Source: Streptomyces sp. ISL-100 (GTDB lineage: Bacteria; Actinomycetota; Actinomycetes; Streptomycetales; Streptomycetaceae). Taken from it: DNA of 64,000 bases. The translations under genes were made by a program, and so were the position numbers. The notes beneath the pieces were generated by a model. That model worked only from the letters and a program-made list of their open reading frames with translations. It did no database searches and was not told where the DNA came from. The stretch spans positions 62,001 to 126,000 of the forward strand of contig NZ_JAGGOK010000069.1 of NCBI RefSeq assembly GCF_018614615.1, read 5' to 3'. Below are positions 50,544-58,948 of this stretch, piece by piece; the stretch's first letter is position 1; each line of letters starts with the position of its first letter.

Positions 50544-52340
50544 TTGCGCGAGTTCAGCCTTCCGGCCCTGTACGAGGTCCCCTCGGACGGCAACCTGACA
50601 GATCTCATCCGCCGCAACGCCACTCAGCATCCCGATGTGGCGGTCATGAGCCGCAAGGTCGCGGGCGCCTGGACGGATGTCACCGCCACCGAGTTCCTCG
50701 CCGAGGTCCGCGCCGCCGCCAAAGGCCTGATCGCAGCCGGCGTCCAGCCGGGCGACCGGGTCGCCCTGATGTCCCGTACCCGCTACGAGTGGGTGCAGAT
50801 GGACTTCGCGATCTGGAGCGCCGGCGCGGTGACCGTGCCGGTGTACGAGACCAGCTCCGCCGAGCAGGTGCAGTGGATCCTGGGTGATTCCGGCGCGGTC
50901 GCCGCGATCGTCGAGAGCGAGGCACACGCCGCCGCCGTCGAGTCCGTACGCGACCGGCTGCCCGCTCTGAAGCACGTCTGGCAGTTCGACCAGGGAGCGG
51001 TGGAGCAGCTGCGTACCTCGGGCGCCGAGGTCACGGAGGAGACGGTCGACGAGCGCAGCACGAGCGCCAAGGCCGACGACCCGGCCACGATCGTCTACAC
51101 CTCCGGCACGACCGGCCGCCCCAAGGGCTGCATGCTGACGCACCGCAGCTTCTTCGCGGAGTGCGGCAATGTCGTCGAGCGCCTGAAGCCGCTGTTCCGT
51201 ACGGGCGAGTGCTCGGTGCTGCTCTTCCTGCCGGCCGCGCATGTCTTCGGCCGGCTGGTCGAGGTGGCGTCGGTCATGGCGCCGATCAAGCTCGGCTGCG
51301 TACCGGACATCAAGAACCTCACCGACGAGCTCGCCGCCTTCCGGCCGACGCTCATCCTGGGCGTGCCGCGCGTCTTCGAGAAGGTCTACAACTCGGCGCG
51401 CGCCAAGGCGCAGGCGGACGGCAAGGGTAAGATCTTCGACAAGGCCGCGGACACCGCGATCGCCTACAGCCGCGCGATCGGCAGCCCGCAGGGCGCGCCG
51501 CTCGGCCTCAAGCTCAAGCACAAGGTCTTCGACAAGCTGGTCTACAGCAAGCTGCGCGCGGTGCTCGGCGGTCGCGGCGAGTACGCGATCTCCGGCGGCG
51601 CCCCGCTGGGCGAGCGCCTGGGCCACTTCTTCCGGGGCATCGGCTTCACGGTGCTTGAGGGGTACGGCCTGACGGAGTCGTGCGCGGCCACCGCGTTCAA
51701 CCCGTGGGACCGGCAGAAGATCGGTACGGTCGGCCAGCCGCTGCCCGGGTCGGTCGTACGGATCGCGGACGACGGCGAGGTGCTGCTGCACGGCGAGCAT
51801 CTCTTCTCGGGGTACTGGAACAACGAGGCGGCCACCGCCGACGCACTGACCGACGGCTGGTTCCACACCGGTGACATCGGCACGCTCGACGAGGACGGCT
51901 ACCTCGCGATCACCGGACGCAAGAAGGAGATCATCGTCACGGCGGGCGGCAAGAACGTCGCTCCCGCGGTGATCGAGGACCGTATCCGGGCGCACGCGCT
52001 GGTCGCGGAGTGCATGGTGGTCGGCGACGGGCGGCCGTTCGTCGGCGCGCTGGTCACCCTCGACGAGGAATTCCTGGGCCGCTGGGCCGCCGAGAACGGC
52101 AAGCCGGCCGGTTCGACGGCGGCGTCGCTGCGCGACGACGCGGAGCTGCTGGCGGTCGTCCAGCAGGCGGTGAACGACGGTAATTCGGCGGTGTCGAAGG
52201 CGGAGTCGGTGCGGAAGTTCCGCGTGCTGCCGGCCCAGTTCACCGAAGAGGCCGGTCACATCACGCCCTCGCTCAAGCTGAAGCGCAATGTGGTGGCGAA
52301 GGACTTCGCCGACGAGATCGAGGCGCTCTATCAGGGCTGA
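50544..52340 (+). CDS. Long-chain fatty acid--CoA ligase (AMP-dependent)
   Basis: 598-residue acyl-CoA synthetase: ATP loop TIVYTSGTTGRPKGCMLTH (about 180-198), GYGLTESCAATAFN, the YLAITGRKKEIIVTAGGKN hinge and C-terminal KLKRNVVAKDF with the acyl-AMP-type Lys. A TTG start at 50544 is chosen because GAGGAG precedes it by 8 nt. Likely activates fatty acids for degradation or lipid synthesis. It is followed by a strong terminator. Confidence 0.92.
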   Translation: MREFSLPALYEVPSDGNLTDLIRRNATQHPDVAVMSRKVAGAWTDVTATEFLAEVRAAAKGLIAAGVQPGDRVALMSRTRYEWVQMDFAIWSAGAVTVPVYETSSAEQVQWILGDSGAVAAIVESEAHAAAVESVRDRLPALKHVWQFDQGAVEQLRTSGAEVTEETVDERSTSAKADDPATIVYTSGTTGRPKGCMLTHRSFFAECGNVVERLKPLFRTGECSVLLFLPAAHVFGRLVEVASVMAPIKLGCVPDIKNLTDELAAFRPTLILGVPRVFEKVYNSARAKAQADGKGKIFDKAADTAIAYSRAIGSPQGAPLGLKLKHKVFDKLVYSKLRAVLGGRGEYAISGGAPLGERLGHFFRGIGFTVLEGYGLTESCAATAFNPWDRQKIGTVGQPLPGSVVRIADDGEVLLHGEHLFSGYWNNEAATADALTDGWFHTGDIGTLDEDGYLAITGRKKEIIVTAGGKNVAPAVIEDRIRAHALVAECMVVGDGRPFVGALVTLDEEFLGRWAAENGKPAGSTAASLRDDAELLAVVQQAVNDGNSAVSKAESVRKFRVLPAQFTEEAGHITPSLKLKRNVVAKDFADEIEALYQG

Positions 52341-52354
52341 GCAGCCCACGACTT

Positions 52355-52390
52355 GGCGCGGCCCCCCGGACAGATCCGGGGGGCCGCGCC
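52355..52390. terminator. Bidirectional terminator
   Basis: Perfect 16-bp GC stem (GGCGCGGCCCCCCGGA and complement) with loop CAGA, between the converging ligase and glycosyltransferase genes. Confidence 0.85.
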
Positions 52391-52429
52391 GCTTTACTAC
52401 GGCGTCCCACTACGGCGTCGGCCCGGCCC

Positions 52430-53584
52430 TCAGAGCAGCGTCTTGAGCTTCTCCGCGAGCAGGTCCCAGCGCCACTTCTCCTCGACCCACTCCCGGCCCC
52501 GCTCACCCATCCGGCGCCGCAGCTCCGGATCCTGGAGCAGTGCGACGATCCGGTCGGCGGACTCATCGGCCGCGACGGCCGCGGGCCCCCCGCGCACCAC
52601 CCACCCGGTCTCCCCGTCCAGTACGGCGTCGGGCGCCCCGCCCGAGTCGCCCGCCACCACCGGCAGTCCGGTCGCCGACGCCTCCAGGTAGACGATGCCG
52701 AGCCCTTCGACGTCGAGCCCGCCCCGGCGCGTACGGCACGGCATCGCGAAGACGTCACCCGCGCCGAAGTGCGCCGGCAGGTGCGCCCACGGCACGGGCC
52801 CGGTGAAGCGCACCGAGTCCGTGACGCCGGTCTCGGCGGCCAGCTTCTTCAGCTCCTTGGCGTACGGTCCGCCGCCCACGATGAGCAGCACCGCGTCGGG
52901 CACCTCGCGCAGGATGCGGGGCATCGCCAGGATCAGCGTGTCCTGGCCCTTGCGGGGCACCAGGCGGGACACGCACACCACCACGGGCCGGCCGGCGAGC
53001 CCGAGCCGCTCGCGGACCTCGTCGCCGCCGGAGCCGGGGTGGAACGTCTTCTCGTTGACGCCGGGCGGCAGCTGGACCATGCGTGCGGCGGCTTCCGGCG
53101 TGAGCGCGGCGGCGATGCGCGAGCGCGTGTACTCACCGAGATAGGTGATCGTGTCCGTACCCTCGCCGATCCTGCGCAGCAGCTGCCGGGCGGCGGGCAG
53201 CTGGGCCCAGCCCGCCTCGTGGCCGTGCGTGGTGGCGACGATCCGCCGCGCGCCCGCCTTGCGCAGGGCGGGAGCCATCAGGGCCAGCGGGGCGGCCGCC
53301 CCGAACCACACCGACGTACAGCCGTGTTCGCGCAGCAGCCCGGCGGCCTGCCGGGTAACGCGCGGCGTCGGCAGCAGCATCGGCGTCCGGTCGCGTACGA
53401 CGGTGAACGGCTGCTCGGCGTCGAAGGCGGCGATGGCCTTCGCGCTCTCGGCGCCGCGCTTCCAGGTGGAGGCGTAGACGACGAGCTGTTCGGGGTCCAG
53501 GCGCAGCGCCATATTGTGCAGAAACGCCTGGATGCCGCCGGGGCGGGGCGGAAAGTCATTGGTCACGATCAGGGTCTTGTGCAT
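52430..53584 (-). CDS. GT4 glycosyltransferase (PimB-like)
   Basis: 384-residue retaining GT-B enzyme: N-terminal TNDFPPRPGGIQAFLHNMAL acceptor loop, VCVSRLVPRKGQDTLI, and the C-terminal donor site EGLGIVYLEASATGLPVVAG. It resembles phosphatidylinositol mannosyltransferase PimB, which would make wall-associated phosphatidylinositol mannosides. ATG 53584 is used because the typical motif follows at once; TACTGT lies 8 nt upstream. Confidence 0.88.
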   Translation of the reverse strand: MHKTLIVTNDFPPRPGGIQAFLHNMALRLDPEQLVVYASTWKRGAESAKAIAAFDAEQPFTVVRDRTPMLLPTPRVTRQAAGLLREHGCTSVWFGAAAPLALMAPALRKAGARRIVATTHGHEAGWAQLPAARQLLRRIGEGTDTITYLGEYTRSRIAAALTPEAAARMVQLPPGVNEKTFHPGSGGDEVRERLGLAGRPVVVCVSRLVPRKGQDTLILAMPRILREVPDAVLLIVGGGPYAKELKKLAAETGVTDSVRFTGPVPWAHLPAHFGAGDVFAMPCRTRRGGLDVEGLGIVYLEASATGLPVVAGDSGGAPDAVLDGETGWVVRGGPAAVAADESADRIVALLQDPELRRRMGERGREWVEEKWRWDLLAEKLKTLL

Positions 53585-53681
53585 CGCCGCAGACAGTACC
53601 GAACGGCCCAGCTCCTTGGCTCGCACAGCCGGGCCCTGCATCATGTCTCCGGCAGCTGTACGGGAAATATATGAGGTGGTC

Positions 53682-54932
53682 ATGACGGGCGCAGGCAGCG
53701 CAAAGCCCATCGCGGTGTGGGTACTCACCAGAAGCTTGCTGCTGCTGTGTGTCTTCAAGGTGCTCACGGTGCCGGGCCCGGACGTCACGAGTGACGTTTC
53801 GGTGATCTACCAGGGCTGGTACGAGGTCTTGCGGACCGGCACCTTCCCGCTGGACGACATCACCTGGCAGTACCCGCCCGCGGCCGCCCTGGCGATCCTC
53901 TCCCCCGCCCTGCTGCCGTTCCTCGGCTACGCGACGGCCTTCTTCGTACTGGCGTGTCTGGCGGACGCCCTGGTCACGGGCCTGCTGCTGTACGCCGGGC
54001 AGCGCCCCGGAAAGCGGCTCGCGGGCGCGTGGGTGTGGGTGGCCGGCGTGCCGCTGCTCGGCCCGACGGCGTATGCCAGATACGACGTGATGGTCACCGC
54101 GGTCGCCGTCGCCGCGCTGCTGGCGGGGGCGCGCCATCCGCGCGTCATGGGGGCGCTGGCGGGCTTCGGAGCGCTCCTGAAGGTGTGGCCCGTCCTGCTG
54201 CTCGTCGGCACGGTTCGGGGGCGCGGGACCCGCACCGCGTGGACGGCGGCGGCAGCGGCCGGGGCCGGCCTGGTGGTGCTGTTCTGCGCCACGATGCCGG
54301 GGGCGCTCGCCTTCCTCACCTTCCAGCGCGACCGGGGCACGGAGGTCGAGTCGCTCGGCGCGCTCGTGTTCCATGTCGCCCGGCACTTCGGCTGGGAGGG
54401 CGAGGTGCTGCTGAACTACGGCTCGGTGGAGTTCGTCGGCCCGTACGTCCCGATGGTCAGCACGGCCGCGATGGGCCTGACGGCCGTTGCCTTCGGCTGG
54501 CTGCTGCTGTGGCGGCTGCGGGCGGGGCGGTTCCGGGCGTCGACGCCGTGCGACGCCGCCTTCGCCGCCGTCCTGCTGTTCACGACGACCAGCCGGGTGA
54601 TCAGCCCGCAGTATCTGCTGTGGCTGGTCGGCCTGGCCGCCGCCTGCCTGGTCTTCCGGGGAAGCCGGATGGACCGGCCCGCGCAGCTGGTCCTGGCCGC
54701 GACGGGGGTCACCCTGCTGGAGTTCCCGGTGTGGTTCTCGCACGTCGTGACGAGCGACGCGCTCGGCCTGCTGCTGCTCGTGGTGCGCAATGGGCTGCTG
54801 GTGGCCGCGATGCTGATGGCGTGCCGCCGGCTGTGGCAGGACACGGTGTCCGGGCCGCGCGCCCACGATGCGAGCCCGCTGCCGGCCCAGCGCGACGGGG
54901 CCACCGAAAAGCCGAAGCAGCTGGCGTCGTAG
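53682..54932 (+). CDS. GT87-type membrane glycosyltransferase
   Basis: 416-residue protein with about ten membrane helices and DUF2029/GT87 features: an Asp pair early in the outer loop, ITWQYPPAAALAIL (DITWQYPP), ARYDVMVTA, and ALLKVWPVLLL. These transferases use polyprenol-phosphate sugar donors outside the membrane; in mycobacteria they add arabinose or mannose. ATG 53682 follows GAGGTGG. Adjacent to a PimB-like gene but divergent. Confidence 0.87.
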   Translation: MTGAGSAKPIAVWVLTRSLLLLCVFKVLTVPGPDVTSDVSVIYQGWYEVLRTGTFPLDDITWQYPPAAALAILSPALLPFLGYATAFFVLACLADALVTGLLLYAGQRPGKRLAGAWVWVAGVPLLGPTAYARYDVMVTAVAVAALLAGARHPRVMGALAGFGALLKVWPVLLLVGTVRGRGTRTAWTAAAAAGAGLVVLFCATMPGALAFLTFQRDRGTEVESLGALVFHVARHFGWEGEVLLNYGSVEFVGPYVPMVSTAAMGLTAVAFGWLLLWRLRAGRFRASTPCDAAFAAVLLFTTTSRVISPQYLLWLVGLAAACLVFRGSRMDRPAQLVLAATGVTLLEFPVWFSHVVTSDALGLLLLVVRNGLLVAAMLMACRRLWQDTVSGPRAHDASPLPAQRDGATEKPKQLAS

Positions 54933-54940
54933 GCCGAACT

Positions 54941-54980
54941 GGAGCTCCGCCCCAGACCGCGCTCCTCAAACGCCGGAGGG
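54941..54980 (+). repeat. Interspersed repeat copy (as at 29636)
   Basis: GAGCTCCGCCCCAGACC with GCTCCTCAAACGCCGGAGGG nearby matches the unit after thiG with few changes. It lies just after the GT87 gene stop, between converging genes. Confidence 0.6.
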
Positions 54981-54995
54981 TCGTCCGGGGTCACC

Positions 54996-56231
54996 TCACG
55001 CCAGCTGCTGCCGCACGTACTCCCGCCACCGCACCGTGAAGTCCTCCGGCGTCGTGCCGAGCACTTCACGCATCGCTTTCTCCACCGCGCCGTCGCGCCG
55101 CCCGTGCCCGCCCACCGCCCGGTAGAAGTCGGTCAACCGCTCCTCCCCCCACTCCTCCGCGATCAGCGCACACGCCAGCCACCCACCCTCGTACGCCCGC
55201 CCCAGCGCCCCCGCGTCCCCGCCGAAGCCGAAGTCCTCGTCGCTCGGCGGCGCTGCCGGCAGATCCCCGGCCCGTACCGCCCGTTGAAGCTCAGGCGCGG
55301 CCTGGCCGGCGCCGCGTCCCGTCCCCCGGTACGCCGCCCAGTCGGCAAAGCCCTCCGAGAGCCACATCGGCGTGGCGGCCGAGGTGTGGGCGCGGGTCGC
55401 GACATGCGTGGACTCATGGGTGAGGACGAGCTGCTGCCCGAACTCGCCCAGCACCGCGTACGCCTGCGGATTGACGACCACCCGGTCCGCCGGCGCCGCA
55501 CCCGAACGGCCCGCGCCCGCCTCCCCCGTAGTGACGGCGGCGATGCCCCGGTACCCGGCCGCCGGAGCGCCCAGCAGCGAACCCATGTCGTCGAGCGACG
55601 ACGGCACCAGGATCAGCAGCCGCCGCGCCCACCGGCCCGGCCAGGCCCGGTCCACCGCCGGCACCGCACGGTCGGCGGCGTCCGCTATGGCGCGCAGCCG
55701 CTTCTCGTCCTGGCCGGCGCCGAGGACCAGGCTGTGTGCGCCGCGTACGACCGTGACCTTGCCCTGCTCCCAGAGCTGACGCCCCCCGCTGCGCTGCGGG
55801 CGCTCGGCGGCGACGTACCAGCGCCCGTCCCGTCGCGTCAGGTCCAGCCGCTCGGCGGCCTTCACGGGGGCCTCGTCGTACCCGTCGAACCGGTACCGCA
55901 GCTCGATCAGGGCGGTGGCGCGTCCCGTGCCCGTACGGTCGAGCTCGGTCAGCCGGTACTCCCAGGAGCGAAGCGGCACCTGCGCGAGGTTCGCGAACTC
56001 CGCGCGCTCGGCGGCCCGCAGTCGCGTCGCCGCCGGGTCGAGTTCCGCCAGGTACGCCGCCTCGTCGCGGTCGACGACAGCGGCCGCCCTGCGGTCCAGC
56101 GTCCGCTGGATGTCCCGCGCAGCGGTGTCCGCGGGCTTGCCGGGCGTCGTGCACGCGGACGCCAGCAGCAGCGCGGCGAGACCGGGTCCCGCCCACCGCT
56201 TCCACCGAGTCCCGCGCCGCCGGCCTGCCAC
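54996..56231 (-). CDS. Metallopeptidase-like lipoprotein
   Basis: 411 residues with a lipoprotein signal: basic start, hydrophobic core and lipobox LASAC with Cys27. The second half has HESTH (His272, Glu273, His276) and WLSEGFADW (Glu293), the zinc pattern of gluzincin peptidases (M1-like). The GTG 56231 follows TACGAT by 7 nt, suggesting a leaderless mRNA. Located outside the membrane. The substrate is unknown. Confidence 0.85.
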   Translation of the reverse strand: MAGRRRGTRWKRWAGPGLAALLLASACTTPGKPADTAARDIQRTLDRRAAAVVDRDEAAYLAELDPAATRLRAAERAEFANLAQVPLRSWEYRLTELDRTGTGRATALIELRYRFDGYDEAPVKAAERLDLTRRDGRWYVAAERPQRSGGRQLWEQGKVTVVRGAHSLVLGAGQDEKRLRAIADAADRAVPAVDRAWPGRWARRLLILVPSSLDDMGSLLGAPAAGYRGIAAVTTGEAGAGRSGAAPADRVVVNPQAYAVLGEFGQQLVLTHESTHVATRAHTSAATPMWLSEGFADWAAYRGTGRGAGQAAPELQRAVRAGDLPAAPPSDEDFGFGGDAGALGRAYEGGWLACALIAEEWGEERLTDFYRAVGGHGRRDGAVEKAMREVLGTTPEDFTVRWREYVRQQLA

Positions 56232-56244
56232 CCCGCCGATCGTA
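56232..56244 (-). promoter_or_regulatory. -10 box for leaderless lipoprotein mRNA
   Basis: TACGAT (56239-56244 on the minus strand) lies 7 nt before the GTG start. Confidence 0.45.
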
Positions 56245-56313
56245 CGGGCAAAGCGACACGCTCAGCTGAGACCCGGGTCACCGGCCAGACCGCGGTCAGA
56301 CCCGGTTCACCGG

Positions 56314-57357
56314 TCAGACCCGGGTCACCGACGAGACCGGCATCATGCCGACCGGGTCGTAGCGCACCGGGGCGCCGGGGTAGGGCGCGTGCACGACCTG
56401 GCCGTTGCCCACGTACATCCCGATGTGGCTCGCGTCGTCGCGGTACGCCACGAGGTCCCCGGGCTGCGCCTGGTCGAGGGAGACCTGCCGTCCGGCGTAC
56501 CGCTGCGCCTGCGAGGTGCGCGGCAGGGAGACGCCCGCCTGCGCGTACGACCACTGGGTGAGGCCCGAACAGTCGAAGCCCGAAGGGCCGTTCGCGCCCC
56601 AGATGTACGGCTTGCCCACGGCCTGCTGCGCCGCCAGCACGGCGGCCGCGGCGCGCCCGGAGACGGGTGCGCCGCCTAGCGCGGGCAGGACCTCGCCGCG
56701 CCCGCCGGAACGCGAGGACCGGTCGTCGTACTCCTCGCGCTCGGCCTTCGGCAGCGAGTTGAGCAGCCGCCGCGCCGCGGCGAGCTTGCGCTCCACGGTG
56801 CGCTTGTGGCGGGCGACGGCGGCCCGGCTGCGCTCCAGCTCGCCGAGCTTGACGGCGGCCTCGGCGCGCTGCCGGCCCAGCTTGCGCTGCGCGTCCCTGA
56901 GTTGGCTCAGGGCGCTCACCTGGCGGGCGCCGATGCGGTCGAGCGCCGCGGCCTTGGAGAGGTAGCTGTCGGGGTTCTCGGACAGCAGCAGGGCGAGGGC
57001 CGGATCCAGGCCGCCCGCCCGGTACTGGGCGCCCGCGACCGCACCGAGCGCGCCCCGCATGCGGTTGATGCGCTCCTGGCCTCGCGCGGCCATGTCCTGG
57101 GCCTGGCCGACCTGTTCGCGCAACTGGTCCGCGAGCTCGTCGGCCTTGTTGAACCGCTCGGTCGCCTGCTCGGCCTGCTCGAAGAGCCGGTCGACCCGCG
57201 CCTGGGTGGTCGTGGCGGTGTCCGAGGACGTGTCGTGTGGGTCGGCGCTCGCCGGGGACGTGACAAGCGCCGCCGCCGTCGCCGCGGCAGCGGACAGAAC
57301 TGTGACCCGGGCGCTCTGCGTGAGGCCGGACTGTGAGGGACGCCGGTGGGTCGCCAC
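56314..57357 (-). CDS. Secreted NlpC/P60 cell-wall hydrolase A
   Basis: 347 residues: signal peptide (about 1-39, ending ASA), a long coiled-coil domain (about 40-215) and a C-terminal NlpC/P60 domain with Cys in DCSGLTQW, His in ASHIGMYVG and the third residue in VVHAPYPGA. It cleaves stem peptides (D-Glu-DAP bond). The GTG 57357 matches the paralogue's start, with AAGGAG 11 nt before; two other in-frame GTGs exist. About half-identical to the next gene, so a tandem duplication. Confidence 0.9.
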   Translation of the reverse strand: MATHRRPSQSGLTQSARVTVLSAAAATAAALVTSPASADPHDTSSDTATTTQARVDRLFEQAEQATERFNKADELADQLREQVGQAQDMAARGQERINRMRGALGAVAGAQYRAGGLDPALALLLSENPDSYLSKAAALDRIGARQVSALSQLRDAQRKLGRQRAEAAVKLGELERSRAAVARHKRTVERKLAAARRLLNSLPKAEREEYDDRSSRSGGRGEVLPALGGAPVSGRAAAAVLAAQQAVGKPYIWGANGPSGFDCSGLTQWSYAQAGVSLPRTSQAQRYAGRQVSLDQAQPGDLVAYRDDASHIGMYVGNGQVVHAPYPGAPVRYDPVGMMPVSSVTRV

Positions 57358-57439
57358 AGGAAGCCGCACTCCTTCCACTGCGTGCAGCCCCCTGCCGCCC
57401 GGGCGGGCGGACCAATGGACCGGGGAGCTGCGCGAGCAG

Positions 57440-57469
57440 ACAGTAGCGGTGCGATCACGCGGCGGCCAA
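57440..57469 (-). promoter_or_regulatory. Promoter of P60 hydrolase A
   Basis: TTGGCC (57464-57469) and TACTGT (57440-57445) with an 18-nt spacer on the minus strand; transcription would start near 57433. Confidence 0.4.
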
Positions 57470-57553
57470 AGATCTCACCGGGGGCGGACCGGGCGCAAAC
57501 AGTGACGCCCCACCGGAGAACCAGGTCACCGGCGGGGCGGACAGTCAGCGGGA

Positions 57554-57590
57554 GTTGCCGGAATTCGCCCGAATGGGCGGTGCCGGCAAC
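57554..57590 (-). terminator. Terminator after P60 hydrolase B
   Basis: GTTGCCGG (57554-57561) pairs with CCGGCAAC (57583-57590), with inner GCCC/GGGC. It lies 22 bp after the second P60 stop, so the two hydrolases are separate transcription units. Confidence 0.7.
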
Positions 57591-57611
57591 GGCCCCTGGG
57601 ACTGGCGTTCG

Positions 57612-58640
57612 TCAGATACGCACACCGAACTGGAAGGTGCCCATGTAGTCCATCGACTCGTATCGCACGTTGGCGCCGGGCTTCGGGGCGTGCAGGATCT
57701 GGTTGTTGCCGGCGTAGAGGCCGACGTGCGCCAGGTTGTTGAAGAACACCAGGTCGCCCGGCTGGAGCTGACTCTTGCTGTACATCTTCCGGCCGTCGTT
57801 GTGCTGGGTGAAGGTGGTCCGGGTTATGGAGACACCGGCCTGGGCGTACGCCCACTGGGTCAGCCCGGAGCAGTCGTACGCGTTGGGCCCGGTCGCGCCG
57901 GAGATGTACGGCTTGCCGATCTGGGTGGCCGCGGCGCTCAGCGCGGCGCCGCCGCGCTGGGAGGCCGGTACCTCGTTGCCGAGGTTGACGCGCTCGCTGG
58001 CCGCGCGGCTGGCGCGCTGCTCCTTCTCACGCAGCTCTTCACGCTCGGCGGCGGTGAGCGTGTTCAGGAGCCGCTGCGCCTCGGCGAGCTTGCCCTGGAA
58101 CTTCTTCTTCTTCTCGCCCAGCTCCTGGCGTACGTCTTCGAGGTCGTCGAGCTTGTCCGTCGCCTCGGCCCGCTGCTGCGCGAGGGTGCGCTGCTTCGCC
58201 TGGATCTTCTGGAGCGACTCGGCCTGCTTGGCGCTCAACTGGTCGATCGCGCCGGCCTTGTCGAGGTAGCTGTCCGGGTCGGCGGAGAGGAAGAGCTGCA
58301 CGGAGGGGTCGATGCCGCCGGAGCGGTACTGCGCGCTGGCCACCGAACCGAGCTCGCCGCGCAGGTCGTTGAGGTCCTCCTGGCCGCGGGCGACCTTGTC
58401 CTGGAGGTTGTCGACCTCTTCCTTGAGCTTGTCCTGCCGCTCCTTGGACTGGTTGTACTTCTCCGTCGCGGCTTCGGCCTCGTGGTAGAGCTTGTCGACC
58501 TTGGCCTTGACCTCGCTCTTGGTCGGCTTGGGGTCGGCCTGAGCGGTCTGGGACGTGAGAGCGACAGCTGCGGCTGCGGTCGCGGTGAGCACAGTCACAC
58601 GAGTGCGGCTCGGCTGCTTGGGACGACGGTGGGACGCCAC
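57612..58640 (-). CDS. Secreted NlpC/P60 cell-wall hydrolase B
   Basis: 342 residues: signal peptide (ends AQA near residue 34), coiled coil (about 35-225) and C-terminal NlpC/P60 domain with DCSGLTQWAYAQAG (Cys), LAHVGLYAG (His) and ILHAPKPGA. The GTG at 58640 has AAGGAG 8 nt upstream; a longer frame runs into the structured leader. It is a paralogue of the adjacent hydrolase and is released to digest the wall during growth or spore formation. Confidence 0.91.
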   Translation of the reverse strand: MASHRRPKQPSRTRVTVLTATAAAAVALTSQTAQADPKPTKSEVKAKVDKLYHEAEAATEKYNQSKERQDKLKEEVDNLQDKVARGQEDLNDLRGELGSVASAQYRSGGIDPSVQLFLSADPDSYLDKAGAIDQLSAKQAESLQKIQAKQRTLAQQRAEATDKLDDLEDVRQELGEKKKKFQGKLAEAQRLLNTLTAAEREELREKEQRASRAASERVNLGNEVPASQRGGAALSAAATQIGKPYISGATGPNAYDCSGLTQWAYAQAGVSITRTTFTQHNDGRKMYSKSQLQPGDLVFFNNLAHVGLYAGNNQILHAPKPGANVRYESMDYMGTFQFGVRI

Positions 58641-58948
58641 GAAGGCGAGCTCCTTCTTCCTCGAGCCGCCTACCGGGGTCGGGGACGTGATCCCCGGCTC
58701 CACGATTCGGTTCCCCCGCGGAAATTGGACCGAATTGTGTGGACTCGGCGGTACCTTCGCTGACACCCCGGGTGGGTGATCAACCGTTCGAAGGTTCGAG
58801 GGCAGACCTTAGTGACCTTCTTGTGATCAGTTCAAATCCTCAGGTGTAAAAACTCACCCAGTGGTCACAATCTTTACTTACATCACACGCGTAGTAATGG
58901 TCACTTGACAGCGCGTTTCCCCAATTCGGGCATTACGCCGAGAAGTTA
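58641..58948 (-). promoter_or_regulatory. 308-bp leader and promoter region of P60 hydrolase B
   Basis: In the transcript, 58751-58666 contains ATTCGGT...ACCGAAT and CCGGGG...CCCCGG hairpins flanked by CCGCC (58747-58751) with GGCGG (58666-58670) and includes GGGGGAACC. The last is a motif of c-di-AMP (ydaO) riboswitches, known before wall-hydrolase genes in Streptomyces, but the full consensus is not matched. The right part is AT-richer (58810-58915), as a promoter would be. No gene is seen. Confidence 0.4.

Noticed and set aside
49497..52349. 950-codon minus-strand frame including the phosphoesterase
   Set aside because: Only the first 254 codons from the left end show a family. The rest runs antisense to the acyl-CoA ligase, so the start is placed at 50258.
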